Shown here one piece after another: positions 17,154 to 23,761 of a stretch of 64,000 bases of DNA. A program made the translations under genes and the position numbers. Source of the DNA: a virus. The notes beneath the pieces were generated by a model. It worked only from the letters and a program-made list of their open reading frames with translations, was not told where the DNA came from and did not search any database. The stretch is from positions 1-64,000 of the IMG/VR virus record IMGVR_UViG_3300035670_000019; one strand, written 5' to 3'. Position 1 is the first letter of the stretch, and every line of letters begins with the position of its first letter.

Positions 17154-18479
17154 ATGGCTGAATATAATGACATATTTCGACCTGAGACATTAGCTAAACT
17201 AAACGCTAAATCAGCTGAAAGTGCTCGAATTTTGCTTGGTAATAGAAATCTTATCCAAGTTATGATGTCTTCTCAATCATTATTAAGTAAAATTATAAGA
17301 GCTGAATCATCATATAAAGCTCGTTTAGAGAATTTAGCTGTCTCTATGATTACTGAGATGTATCCTACTATAACTCAAGAAAATATAAATATAGACGCTA
17401 AAATTGTAGGTATGGGTGATGTAGGTGCTTCATTAGATGAAGCAACACCAAATGAAAAACGTCGTCGTGTTGTTAATGCTATTACACAAGGAGCATCTGT
17501 TAAAAGTTTAGAAGAACTTTTTCGTATTTTTAAAAGCCATATAGATGATATTAACCCGGCTTTGTATGATCAGTATAGTACAATTATGGGAGAAGTATTT
17601 GGTATATATGATAATGATGATGCTATATCTATGATGTTAGCAGCTGTTGCTAGTGGAGATAAAATGGCTGGTGGTTCTTCTAAAATTGTTATATCTGAAG
17701 CTTTAGGTATTAGAGCTAGAGCTGTTTGTTTCCCAATGTTAGTTCATGAGTTAATTAAAGGATATTACGCTATATTAGGACAAAGAGGTCTTAAAGGTGA
17801 TAAAGAAACTAAACAAGCAACTGTTAAAAAAGTAGACTTACTTAAAAATGAACCATCAGATATTCGCTATGGTAAATTCATCTACTCAGCTATTAATAAT
17901 ATCTTTTTAGCATTTGCTGACACAGATGATAAAAGAGTACAATCATTTTTCTTTCAAGACATATATGATTTAGGGGATGATGAATTCTTCTCATTTATTG
18001 AAAACGCAATTAATGAAGAATTAACCCCTCAACAAATTGATTGGGTACAAACTACTATTGAAAATATCATCTCAGATTTAAGAGCTGATGATTTTGATGC
18101 CACTGGTGTAAGTGAAAGTACTAAATTAACTGATATTGTTAAAGATATAATTCAAGAAGAATCCACTCAATATAAATTTGATGGATTACTTCAAACCGAC
18201 ACAGTAAAACGCCCCCAAAAAGATATTCTTTCTGATATTAGGTCATTACCTGGAGTAACAATAGTATCAAGCAAAGACTATGATCTATCAGGTGAAACAT
18301 CAGCTTTTAGTAATCCTAACTATTATTCTATATTAAGAATTAAAGTTGATCCACATCCGTTTATGACAAGTGGTGGTTTTAAAGATGAAGACCTCCAAAA
18401 AATGCTATCGGATGTTAGAAAAATAGATGGTGTTAAAAACTTTAAATTAACTCAAAAAGTAGAAAAATCAATAGTTTAA
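17154..18479 (+). CDS. Hypothetical protein, probable virion component
   Basis: 441 residues, mostly helical. It contains FPMLVHELIKGYYAILGQRG (about residues 197-216), a conserved HELIKG core that is one spacing away from a zinc HExxH motif and so is probably not catalytic. A ferredoxin-like end is suggested by YYSILRIKVDPHPF and a final DVRKIDGVKNFKL. I know similar proteins only as uncharacterised members of aquatic T4-like phages. It sits between leader-bearing genes with gaps of two and six bases. Function unknown. Confidence 0.5.
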   Translation: MAEYNDIFRPETLAKLNAKSAESARILLGNRNLIQVMMSSQSLLSKIIRAESSYKARLENLAVSMITEMYPTITQENINIDAKIVGMGDVGASLDEATPNEKRRRVVNAITQGASVKSLEELFRIFKSHIDDINPALYDQYSTIMGEVFGIYDNDDAISMMLAAVASGDKMAGGSSKIVISEALGIRARAVCFPMLVHELIKGYYAILGQRGLKGDKETKQATVKKVDLLKNEPSDIRYGKFIYSAINNIFLAFADTDDKRVQSFFFQDIYDLGDDEFFSFIENAINEELTPQQIDWVQTTIENIISDLRADDFDATGVSESTKLTDIVKDIIQEESTQYKFDGLLQTDTVKRPQKDILSDIRSLPGVTIVSSKDYDLSGETSAFSNPNYYSILRIKVDPHPFMTSGGFKDEDLQKMLSDVRKIDGVKNFKLTQKVEKSIV

Positions 18480-18485
18480 AAAACA

Positions 18486-19118
18486 ATGAATAAAGAGTTC
18501 CTTAAAATGCAAAAATTGGCTGGTATTATTACTGAAAGTCAATATAAAGTATCACTAGATGAAATTGAAAACATATATGAATTAGATGATACAGAAAAAA
18601 ATGTAGTTGATGATGTAAAAGATGAAATGTCTGCTATATTAAAAACTTTAGATGCTGAGTTAAATAAAGCATCTAAATCCACTGATCAACCAACAAATGA
18701 AGGTTTATTAACTGCGGCTGGCTTTATTATAGCTCTTCCTGCTATAATGGGATTAATAGCTAAATTTGGAAAAGCAGCTGGTGCTTTAGTTAATAAGATG
18801 TTAGGTAAAAAACCTAATGAAGGTGATGCTTATAATCAATGGTTAACTAAATTAAGTCATATAGCTGATGAATTACATCATTTGTATTTAGTCCCAATTG
18901 AAGGAATTGTTAAAAAATTTGTTAAAGATCCTAAAAAAGCCCATAATATATCTAATGGAATTTTTCATATTATAGTAGCTGTTTTCTTAGTAGCTTCTGG
19001 AGTCACAGCTGTGAAAGCCTTCCAAGCCAAAAATATATCATTAACCACTTTAGAAAGTGCTTTAACTGCTGTCAAATCAGGAGAAATACAAGCGTTTTTA
19101 GAAAAATTATTCGCTTAA
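18486..19118 (+). CDS. Class B leader protein with two membrane-type segments (putative internal/ejected protein)
   Basis: 210 residues. It starts MNKEFLKMQKLAGIITE, the class B leader, with I-T-E ending at residue 17. Two hydrophobic stretches follow: around residues 74-92 (LLTAAGFIIALPAIMGLIAK) and 155-178 (GIFHIIVAVFLVASGVTAV). A soluble protein of the head core would not need them, so after processing the protein may insert into the host membrane during genome entry. That is inference. The leader DNA is almost identical to that at 28388 and inside 19155-20189. It begins six bases after the previous stop. Confidence 0.6.
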   Translation: MNKEFLKMQKLAGIITESQYKVSLDEIENIYELDDTEKNVVDDVKDEMSAILKTLDAELNKASKSTDQPTNEGLLTAAGFIIALPAIMGLIAKFGKAAGALVNKMLGKKPNEGDAYNQWLTKLSHIADELHHLYLVPIEGIVKKFVKDPKKAHNISNGIFHIIVAVFLVASGVTAVKAFQAKNISLTTLESALTAVKSGEIQAFLEKLFA

Positions 19119-19130
19119 AAATTATATTAA

Positions 19131-19138
19131 TATTTATA
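19131..19138 (+). promoter_or_regulatory. Candidate late promoter element TATTTATA
   Basis: Lies in the gap after 19118 and 16 bases before the ATG at 19155, within TTAATATTTATAAATAAA. Confidence 0.4.
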
Positions 19139-19154
19139 AATAAACCCTAATAAA

Positions 19155-20189
19155 ATGCAAATAGAAAGATTACGTTCTCTTATTAAAGAATCAATTCAAG
19201 AATATATTAAAGAAATTGATGAAGCAGCTGAGACTGCCGCTATGGAAGCTCGCATCGCTAAATGTGATGAAGCTATTTTAGCCCGTGAAACTAGACTCGA
19301 AAACCTTAGAAACTTAGAAGAAGCAGCTGATATGCTGGATGAAGTTAAAGTTAAAGCTATGGAAAATGAGATTAAAGAGCTTAAAAAAGCTAAAGCTAAA
19401 TTTGAAAAAGATAAAGAAAAAAAAGCAGCTAAAAAAGCTGGTAAAGGTAAAAAAGAAGTAACTACTGATGCTAAAACTGAAGACACTCCTGTTGATGAGT
19501 CTGACGTAATGGAGAAAATGGAAATGGAAGGTGAAGAACCAAAAGAAAAAGCATTAAATGAGTCATTCCTTAAAATGCAAAAATTAGCAGGTGTTATTAC
19601 TGAGGCTCAATATAATCAGAAAAAAAAAGCCTTAACTGAAAACCAAATAACTAATAACCCTGAATTCAGTAAGATAGAAGATAAAGCTTACAGTTTTATT
19701 AATAGTCCTGAAGTAACTGCTTTACTCACTAAAGAACTAAATAAACTATCACCTGAAGAAAAAACAGAATTATCAAAAAATATTATGTCCGAAGGAGGAT
19801 CAGATAAATCTGATTTTAAATCAACTATAGAAAAAGCTATGAGTGCTATCTCTTTAAATGAAGATATGCATGATGCTATTAGAAAATTAGGTGGATACAA
19901 GCCAGGCCAAGAACCTACAGTTATGGATAAAGCCGCGGGTAAAGTTTTACAAGGTTTAGGAGTGAGTAATATCATGTCAATGGGAACATTACCTAGCCTA
20001 GTAGCTATGGCTATAGATAAAGGATTTGACATTAACCTTATGAAAATGGTTTCAGATATGCTTGGAAGTACACAAGCTGCTGTTGGAGCATCAGTCTTAG
20101 GTGGATTAATAGGAGGTGCGATATTATGGAAAATAGGCAAGATTCTACAAAACGAAAAAACAACTATGGGTACTGCGTTATTTAACTAA
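19155..20189 (+). CDS. Double-leader protein: class A at N-terminus, class B internal, C-terminal membrane segment
   Basis: 344 residues. Residues 1-20 (MQIERLRSLIKESIQEYIKE) are a class A leader ending I-K-E. Residues 25-130 are a Lys/Glu/Ala-rich coiled coil. At residues 137-150 the sequence SFLKMQKLAGVITE repeats the class B leader, with I-T-E ending at 150 followed by AQY. The remainder is a helical domain and a Gly/Ala-rich membrane-type segment near the end (SVLGGLIGGAILWKIGKIL). It reads as two leader-tagged proteins fused in frame, separable by the prohead protease. Two hairpins follow the stop. Confidence 0.6.
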   Translation: MQIERLRSLIKESIQEYIKEIDEAAETAAMEARIAKCDEAILARETRLENLRNLEEAADMLDEVKVKAMENEIKELKKAKAKFEKDKEKKAAKKAGKGKKEVTTDAKTEDTPVDESDVMEKMEMEGEEPKEKALNESFLKMQKLAGVITEAQYNQKKKALTENQITNNPEFSKIEDKAYSFINSPEVTALLTKELNKLSPEEKTELSKNIMSEGGSDKSDFKSTIEKAMSAISLNEDMHDAIRKLGGYKPGQEPTVMDKAAGKVLQGLGVSNIMSMGTLPSLVAMAIDKGFDINLMKMVSDMLGSTQAAVGASVLGGLIGGAILWKIGKILQNEKTTMGTALFN

Positions 20190-20195
20190 CATATA

Positions 20196-20214
20196 GACCG
20201 ATTCATAGCCGGTC
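20196..20214 (+). other. Weak hairpin
   Basis: GACCG and CGGTC form a five-base stem around a nine-base loop, seven bases after the stop of the double-leader gene. No T-tract; it may add to the next hairpin as a terminator. Confidence 0.3.
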
Positions 20215-20243
20215 GCTTTAACTAAAAACTAAAATGGAGCTGT

Positions 20244-20265
20244 GGCCCAATCATTTGATTGGGCC
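20244..20265 (+). terminator. Strong hairpin, probable terminator or RNA-processing site
   Basis: GGCCCAATCA-TT-TGATTGGGCC is a perfect ten-base inverted repeat (in practice a 9-bp stem with a four-base loop). It is followed by TTCTCT rather than a T-run, so termination is likely but not certain. Confidence 0.55.
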
Positions 20266-20315
20266 TTCTCTATGCTTATTTTGGCCTTAATAAAAAGAAT
20301 TATTATATTAAAAAT

Positions 20316-20789
20316 ATGAATATATTTTATATTAATTCTGATCCTATTATCGCCGCTAGAGAATTAGCTGATGATCATATTCGTAAAATGCAAATTGAAT
20401 CTGCTCAAATGTGTTGTACAGCACATTGGGAAACAGGTGGTACTGCTCCATATAAACGAGCTCATAAAAACCATCCTTCAACAATTTGGACAAGACAATC
20501 AATACAACATTATAGATGGTTAGTAAAACATGGATTAGAAATTTGTAATGAATTTGAAAAACGTTATGGTAAAACACATGCTACTAAACAAGTATTGTTA
20601 TGGTGTAAAGACAATGAACCAAATTTACCTAATAATGGATTTATAGATCCACCACAATGTATGCCTGATGAATTTAGAAAGGAAAACACTATAGAAGCAT
20701 ATAAGAATTTTTATATTAATGATAAAATAAAAGTTAAAAAATTAGATTGGAAAAAATTAAATAATAAACCTGAATGGATAAACAAATAG
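20316..20789 (+). CDS. Conserved phage protein of unknown function
   Basis: 157 residues from the ATG at 20316; an upstream in-frame TTG at 20259 would start inside the hairpin. The sequence runs MNIFYINSDPIIAARELADD, then KMQIESAQMCCTAHW, HKNHPSTIWTRQS and FIDPPQCMPDEFRK. This is a very common unnamed protein in aquatic T4-like phages; some relatives are labelled pyrimidine-dimer glycosylase-like, which I cannot confirm. The many conserved His, Cys and Trp suggest an enzyme or metal site. The end overlaps the oxidoreductase by 16 bases. Confidence 0.55.
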   Translation: MNIFYINSDPIIAARELADDHIRKMQIESAQMCCTAHWETGGTAPYKRAHKNHPSTIWTRQSIQHYRWLVKHGLEICNEFEKRYGKTHATKQVLLWCKDNEPNLPNNGFIDPPQCMPDEFRKENTIEAYKNFYINDKIKVKKLDWKKLNNKPEWINK

Positions 20790-22069
20790 TAATAGTTGGT
20801 GCAGGAGTAGCTGGTATAAACGCAGCTACTAAATTAGTTGATAATGGTTACCCTGGTAACTTAATCACTATTATAGACAAAGGTAATGATCCACATAACC
20901 GCTTACCTGAAGAAGTAATGACAGGTATGTTAGGCGCGGGAGGATGGAGTGATGGTAAATTAACATACCATACTGCAATTGGAGGTGTATTATCAAAATA
21001 CTGTGGTGAAGAGAAAGCAATGGAATTGATGGATCAAGTTATTAATAACTTTAGACGTTTTCACCCTAAACCAGAAGAAATCTTTTGCTCTGATCCACAA
21101 GCAGAACCTGAATTCATTAAACCATACTTTGGATTACGTTTATTCCCAGTATGGCATATTGGTTCAAATTACCTACATGAGATTGCTAAAACATGGTATC
21201 AGTATTTGCTAAACAAAGGTGTTAGATTTGAATGGAATACTGAGGTTAAAAATATATACTTTGATCGTAGTAGAATCTACACATCCAATGCCTATATGCA
21301 TTATGATGAACTTATATTTGCAGTAGGCAAATCAGGTATTGACTTTGCTCAAAAATTATCAGATGAGTATAAATTACCAACTGAACCAAAATCAGTACAA
21401 ATTGGAGTACGTTTTGAAGCACCACAAAAATACTTCCAAAAATTAATTGATATTAGCTATGATTTTAAACTATATCAAAAGTTTGATAATGTATCATTAA
21501 GATCATTCTGTACTAATAATAACGCAGCTTACGTCGCAGTAGAGGAAACATATGGTGATATTACTTATAATGGTCACGCTAAGAAAGGTGAGGAATTTAG
21601 AAATGATATGACCAATTTTGGTATTTTGATGGAAATCAAAGGTATTGATAATCCATTTGAATGGTCAAGAGATGTAGTAAATAAATTGCAAATTGATGGA
21701 AAAGGATTATATTACTCACCTAACCAAACCCGCAAACCAGGATTAACATCTGAGGGTGCTACAGTATCAGCTCATCAAGTAGATGATTATTCATTAGATG
21801 ATATTAGAAATGCAATGAGTGGTTATTTCTCATATATTGAAACATTTATTGAACAAATGAATGAAGTATTTCAATTTGGTGATGATTGGGGGATATATGT
21901 TCCTGAAGTAAAATATGTCTCCGCAGAGCCTCTTGTTAATTATAATAATCTAAGTCTCACAACATATAATAATATTTACTTTGCTGGAGACGCATTATCA
22001 GCTAGAGGTATAACAGTAGCAGGTAGTCAAGGTATTTACATTGCTGAAGGTATTTTAAAAAAAATGTAA
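20774..22069 (+). CDS. FAD-dependent oxidoreductase (COG2509-like)
   Basis: 431 residues. A dinucleotide-binding fold starts at residue 5 with G9-A-G-V-A-G14, and a second FAD motif at the C-terminus reads IYFAGDALSARGITVAG. Between them are stretches recalling the uncharacterised FAD dehydrogenases of COG2509: LGAGGWSDGKLTYHTAIGG, HIGSNYLHEIAKTW, SVQIGVRFEAPQ and LRSFCTNNNAAYV. The substrate is unknown. Such enzymes are rare in phages and could modify a host tRNA, quinone or redox pathway. Its last 40 codons are matched, without gaps, by a remnant at 23085-23207, about 1 kb downstream. Confidence 0.8.
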   Translation: MDKQIVIVGAGVAGINAATKLVDNGYPGNLITIIDKGNDPHNRLPEEVMTGMLGAGGWSDGKLTYHTAIGGVLSKYCGEEKAMELMDQVINNFRRFHPKPEEIFCSDPQAEPEFIKPYFGLRLFPVWHIGSNYLHEIAKTWYQYLLNKGVRFEWNTEVKNIYFDRSRIYTSNAYMHYDELIFAVGKSGIDFAQKLSDEYKLPTEPKSVQIGVRFEAPQKYFQKLIDISYDFKLYQKFDNVSLRSFCTNNNAAYVAVEETYGDITYNGHAKKGEEFRNDMTNFGILMEIKGIDNPFEWSRDVVNKLQIDGKGLYYSPNQTRKPGLTSEGATVSAHQVDDYSLDDIRNAMSGYFSYIETFIEQMNEVFQFGDDWGIYVPEVKYVSAEPLVNYNNLSLTTYNNIYFAGDALSARGITVAGSQGIYIAEGILKKM

Positions 22070-22087
22070 GTATTTAATTTCTGGTGA

Positions 22088-22095
22088 TATTTATA
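22088..22095 (+). promoter_or_regulatory. Candidate late promoter element TATTTATA
   Basis: Directly before the endonuclease; only three bases separate it from the ATG at 22099, so if it is a promoter the transcript would begin inside the gene or leaderless. Weaker case than others. Confidence 0.25.
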
Positions 22096-22098
22096 ATT

Positions 22099-22710
22099 AT
22101 GAAATATTATGTATATCATTGGATTAGAAAAGATACTAATGAACCTTTTTATGTAGGAAAAGGAACAGGTAATAGAGCAGGTCATAAAAAATCAAATAAA
22201 GGGTGGAAAAATATTACTTCTAAAGTTGAATGCTTTTGGGAAATTATTAAGTATTTTGATGATGAACAAACCGCTTATCTGTATGAACATACTCTTATTG
22301 AAGAATATAAAAAATTGGGGTATAAGATAATTAATCAAACTGAATATTCTAAAGGAGGAGGTACTTGGGCATATACAGATGAAGTAAAACAACGTCAAAG
22401 TAAAAATAGAAAAGGTAAAGGTTTAGGGCCTCGAAGTGAAGAATGGAAGCAAAATATTAGTAAAGCAAACAAAGGTAGAAATATATTATGGGCTAATAAA
22501 ATAGGGGATGCCCTTAGAGGAAAACCTAAAAATTATTTAAGTCATCATAAACCAATACTACAATATGATCTTCAAAATAATCTACTTAATGAATACCAAT
22601 CAGCCCAAGAAGCAGGTAAACATCTAAATAAATCAGGCAATAGTATAGCGGACTGTGCCGCAGGTCGTCAAAAAACAGCTTACGGATTTATTTGGAAATA
22701 TAAAGAATAA
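22099..22710 (+). CDS. GIY-YIG homing-type endonuclease with NUMOD repeats
   Basis: 203 residues from the ATG at 22099. Residues 3-26 hold the nuclease module (YYVYHWIR and FYVGKGTGNR with the catalytic Arg), and a Glu in YLYEHTLIEEY is the likely metal ligand. Residues 96-130 (SKNRKGKGLGPRSEEWKQNI, SKANKGR) match NUMOD3-type DNA-binding repeats, and the C-terminus (PILQYDLQNNLLNEYQSAQE to AYGFIWKYK) matches NUMOD1. This is the standard build of free-standing phage homing endonucleases. It sits between the intact oxidoreductase and a leftover 3' copy of it, as expected if it drove the rearrangement. Confidence 0.88.
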   Translation: MKYYVYHWIRKDTNEPFYVGKGTGNRAGHKKSNKGWKNITSKVECFWEIIKYFDDEQTAYLYEHTLIEEYKKLGYKIINQTEYSKGGGTWAYTDEVKQRQSKNRKGKGLGPRSEEWKQNISKANKGRNILWANKIGDALRGKPKNYLSHHKPILQYDLQNNLLNEYQSAQEAGKHLNKSGNSIADCAAGRQKTAYGFIWKYKE

Positions 22711-22716
22711 TTCATA

Positions 22717-22724
22717 TATTTATA
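22717..22724 (+). promoter_or_regulatory. Candidate late promoter element TATTTATA
   Basis: Thirteen bases before the ATG at 22738, directly after the endonuclease stop. Confidence 0.4.
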
Positions 22725-22737
22725 CTAAAATATAACT

Positions 22738-23085
22738 ATGAAAAAATCAGAATTACAACAAATTATTAAAGAAGAGATAAATAAATTTAGACTTAAACCT
22801 GGAGATCCGGGGTACACTGATAATGGTATAGCAAATAACTATGCATCTGATTTAACTAATCGTTTATTCTATCAAAAAAATTCCTCTCCTCTACAGTGCG
22901 TAACTAATTGGGGTAATGAATTAGAAAAAGATCCATTAATAGCTGGTAGACTTACTAAAAGTCAAATAGAAGATTTAAAAAAAGAAGCAATAGCTCTTGT
23001 AGGGATTACTAAAGGAACTAGTAGGTATAAACAAGTATTAAAAGATAAAATACTTAAAGTTTTAAAAGGTGAAAAAATAAGATAA
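22738..23085 (+). CDS. Class A leader protein, hypothetical
   Basis: 115 residues. It starts MKKSELQQIIKEEINK, nearly the same leader as at 1648, but continues FRLKPGDPG instead of the usual L-x-E, so the cleavage site is degenerate or absent. The body contains CVTNWGNELEKDPLIAGR and a Lys-rich C-terminus, with no known domain. It lies with the endonuclease in the roughly 1,015-base segment between the two oxidoreductase 3' ends and may have travelled with it. Own promoter-like octamer upstream. Confidence 0.55.
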   Translation: MKKSELQQIIKEEINKFRLKPGDPGYTDNGIANNYASDLTNRLFYQKNSSPLQCVTNWGNELEKDPLIAGRLTKSQIEDLKKEAIALVGITKGTSRYKQVLKDKILKVLKGEKIR

Positions 23086-23207
23086 ATTTGTCATTAAGTG
23101 AATTCCCAAATGTACACTTTGTAGGTGATGCTTTATCTGCTCGTGGTATTACAGTTAGTGGCGCTCAAGGAATATATGTTTCTGAATATTTATTGAAAAA
23201 TAAATAA
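23085..23207 (+). pseudogene. Remnant of oxidoreductase 3' end (40 codons)
   Basis: The frame beginning at 23085 reads NLSLSEFPNVHFVGDALSAR, then GITVSGAQGIYVSEYLLKNK and a TAA at 23205-23207. It aligns without gaps, over exactly 40 codons plus stop, to the end of the FAD oxidoreductase (21947-22069), with 25 of 40 residues identical by hand count. There is no start codon, so it is not an independent gene. Its stop overlaps the next ATG (TAATG), the coupling expected if the ancestral oxidoreductase ended here before about 1 kb with the endonuclease came between. Confidence 0.82.
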
Positions 23208-23671
23208 TGAAATTATCACAACTAAAACAAATCATTAAAGAGGAAATACATAAAGTATTGAATGAAGCTTTTGTTAATGATAAAGGAGAACTTGAAGATT
23301 TTAATTTTGAAAATGATTTAGTAGTAAAATATTTACCTGAATATTATCAAAATGAAAAACGTTATAAATTTTTCTATTGTGAAAAAGGATTAGCAGATGA
23401 CTTTGATACTAAGGATGGTAAAAAAGTAAAATATATTGTAGGATATTCACATTTTTTAGATTTACCTAATGATAAAGAATGGATTTTAGATATGCCTGAC
23501 CCAAAAACTGAATTAAATATAGCTTCAGGTTTAGCACTTGACCCAGATAGTTGTTATGATGCAGAAATGGATGTGATAGGATATATATATTCTAAAAATG
23601 GAAAAGATATTGAAACAGAATATGAAGAAGAGGAATTATGGGAGGCTTTTTATGATTCATTAGGAGCTTAA
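23207..23671 (+). CDS. Class A leader protein, hypothetical acidic
   Basis: 154 residues. It has the clearest class A leader in the window: MKLSQLKQIIKEEIHKVLNE with L-N-E ending at residue 20, followed by Ala. The body is acidic and folded-looking (KRYKFFYCEKGLADDFDTKD, then KYIVGYSHFLDLPNDKEWIL) and ends in a Glu-rich helix. No known domain. The start shares a base with the stop of the oxidoreductase remnant. A strong terminator lies 36 bases after the stop. Confidence 0.6.
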   Translation: MKLSQLKQIIKEEIHKVLNEAFVNDKGELEDFNFENDLVVKYLPEYYQNEKRYKFFYCEKGLADDFDTKDGKKVKYIVGYSHFLDLPNDKEWILDMPDPKTELNIASGLALDPDSCYDAEMDVIGYIYSKNGKDIETEYEEEELWEAFYDSLGA

Positions 23672-23707
23672 AATTTGATAAGTTTATACATAACCTTTAA
23701 TGTTTAG

Positions 23708-23731
23708 GGCTTGGCTTTGCCAAGCCTTTTT
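23708..23731 (+). terminator. Rho-independent terminator
   Basis: GGCTTGGC-TTT-GCCAAGCC, a perfect eight-base stem followed by five T. It closes the accessory block. Confidence 0.85.
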
Positions 23732-23744
23732 GCTATATTCACTA

Positions 23745-23752
23745 TATAAATA
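23745..23752 (+). promoter_or_regulatory. Candidate promoter element TATAAATA
   Basis: TATAAATA, the classic T4 late promoter core, nine bases before the ATG at 23762 and just after a terminator. The short distance implies a very short leader. Confidence 0.45.
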
Positions 23753-23761
23753 AAAAACATA

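Noticed and set aside
17154-18479. Zinc protease from HELIKG
   Set aside because: The second His of HExxH is missing.
20234-20290. 18-codon ORF across the hairpin
   Set aside because: Far too short, overlaps the perfect inverted repeat and has no leader or homologue-like pattern.
20774-23207. Intron or intein in the FAD oxidoreductase
   Set aside because: The upstream copy is complete with its own stop, and the tail is duplicated rather than split, so splicing would not restore anything.
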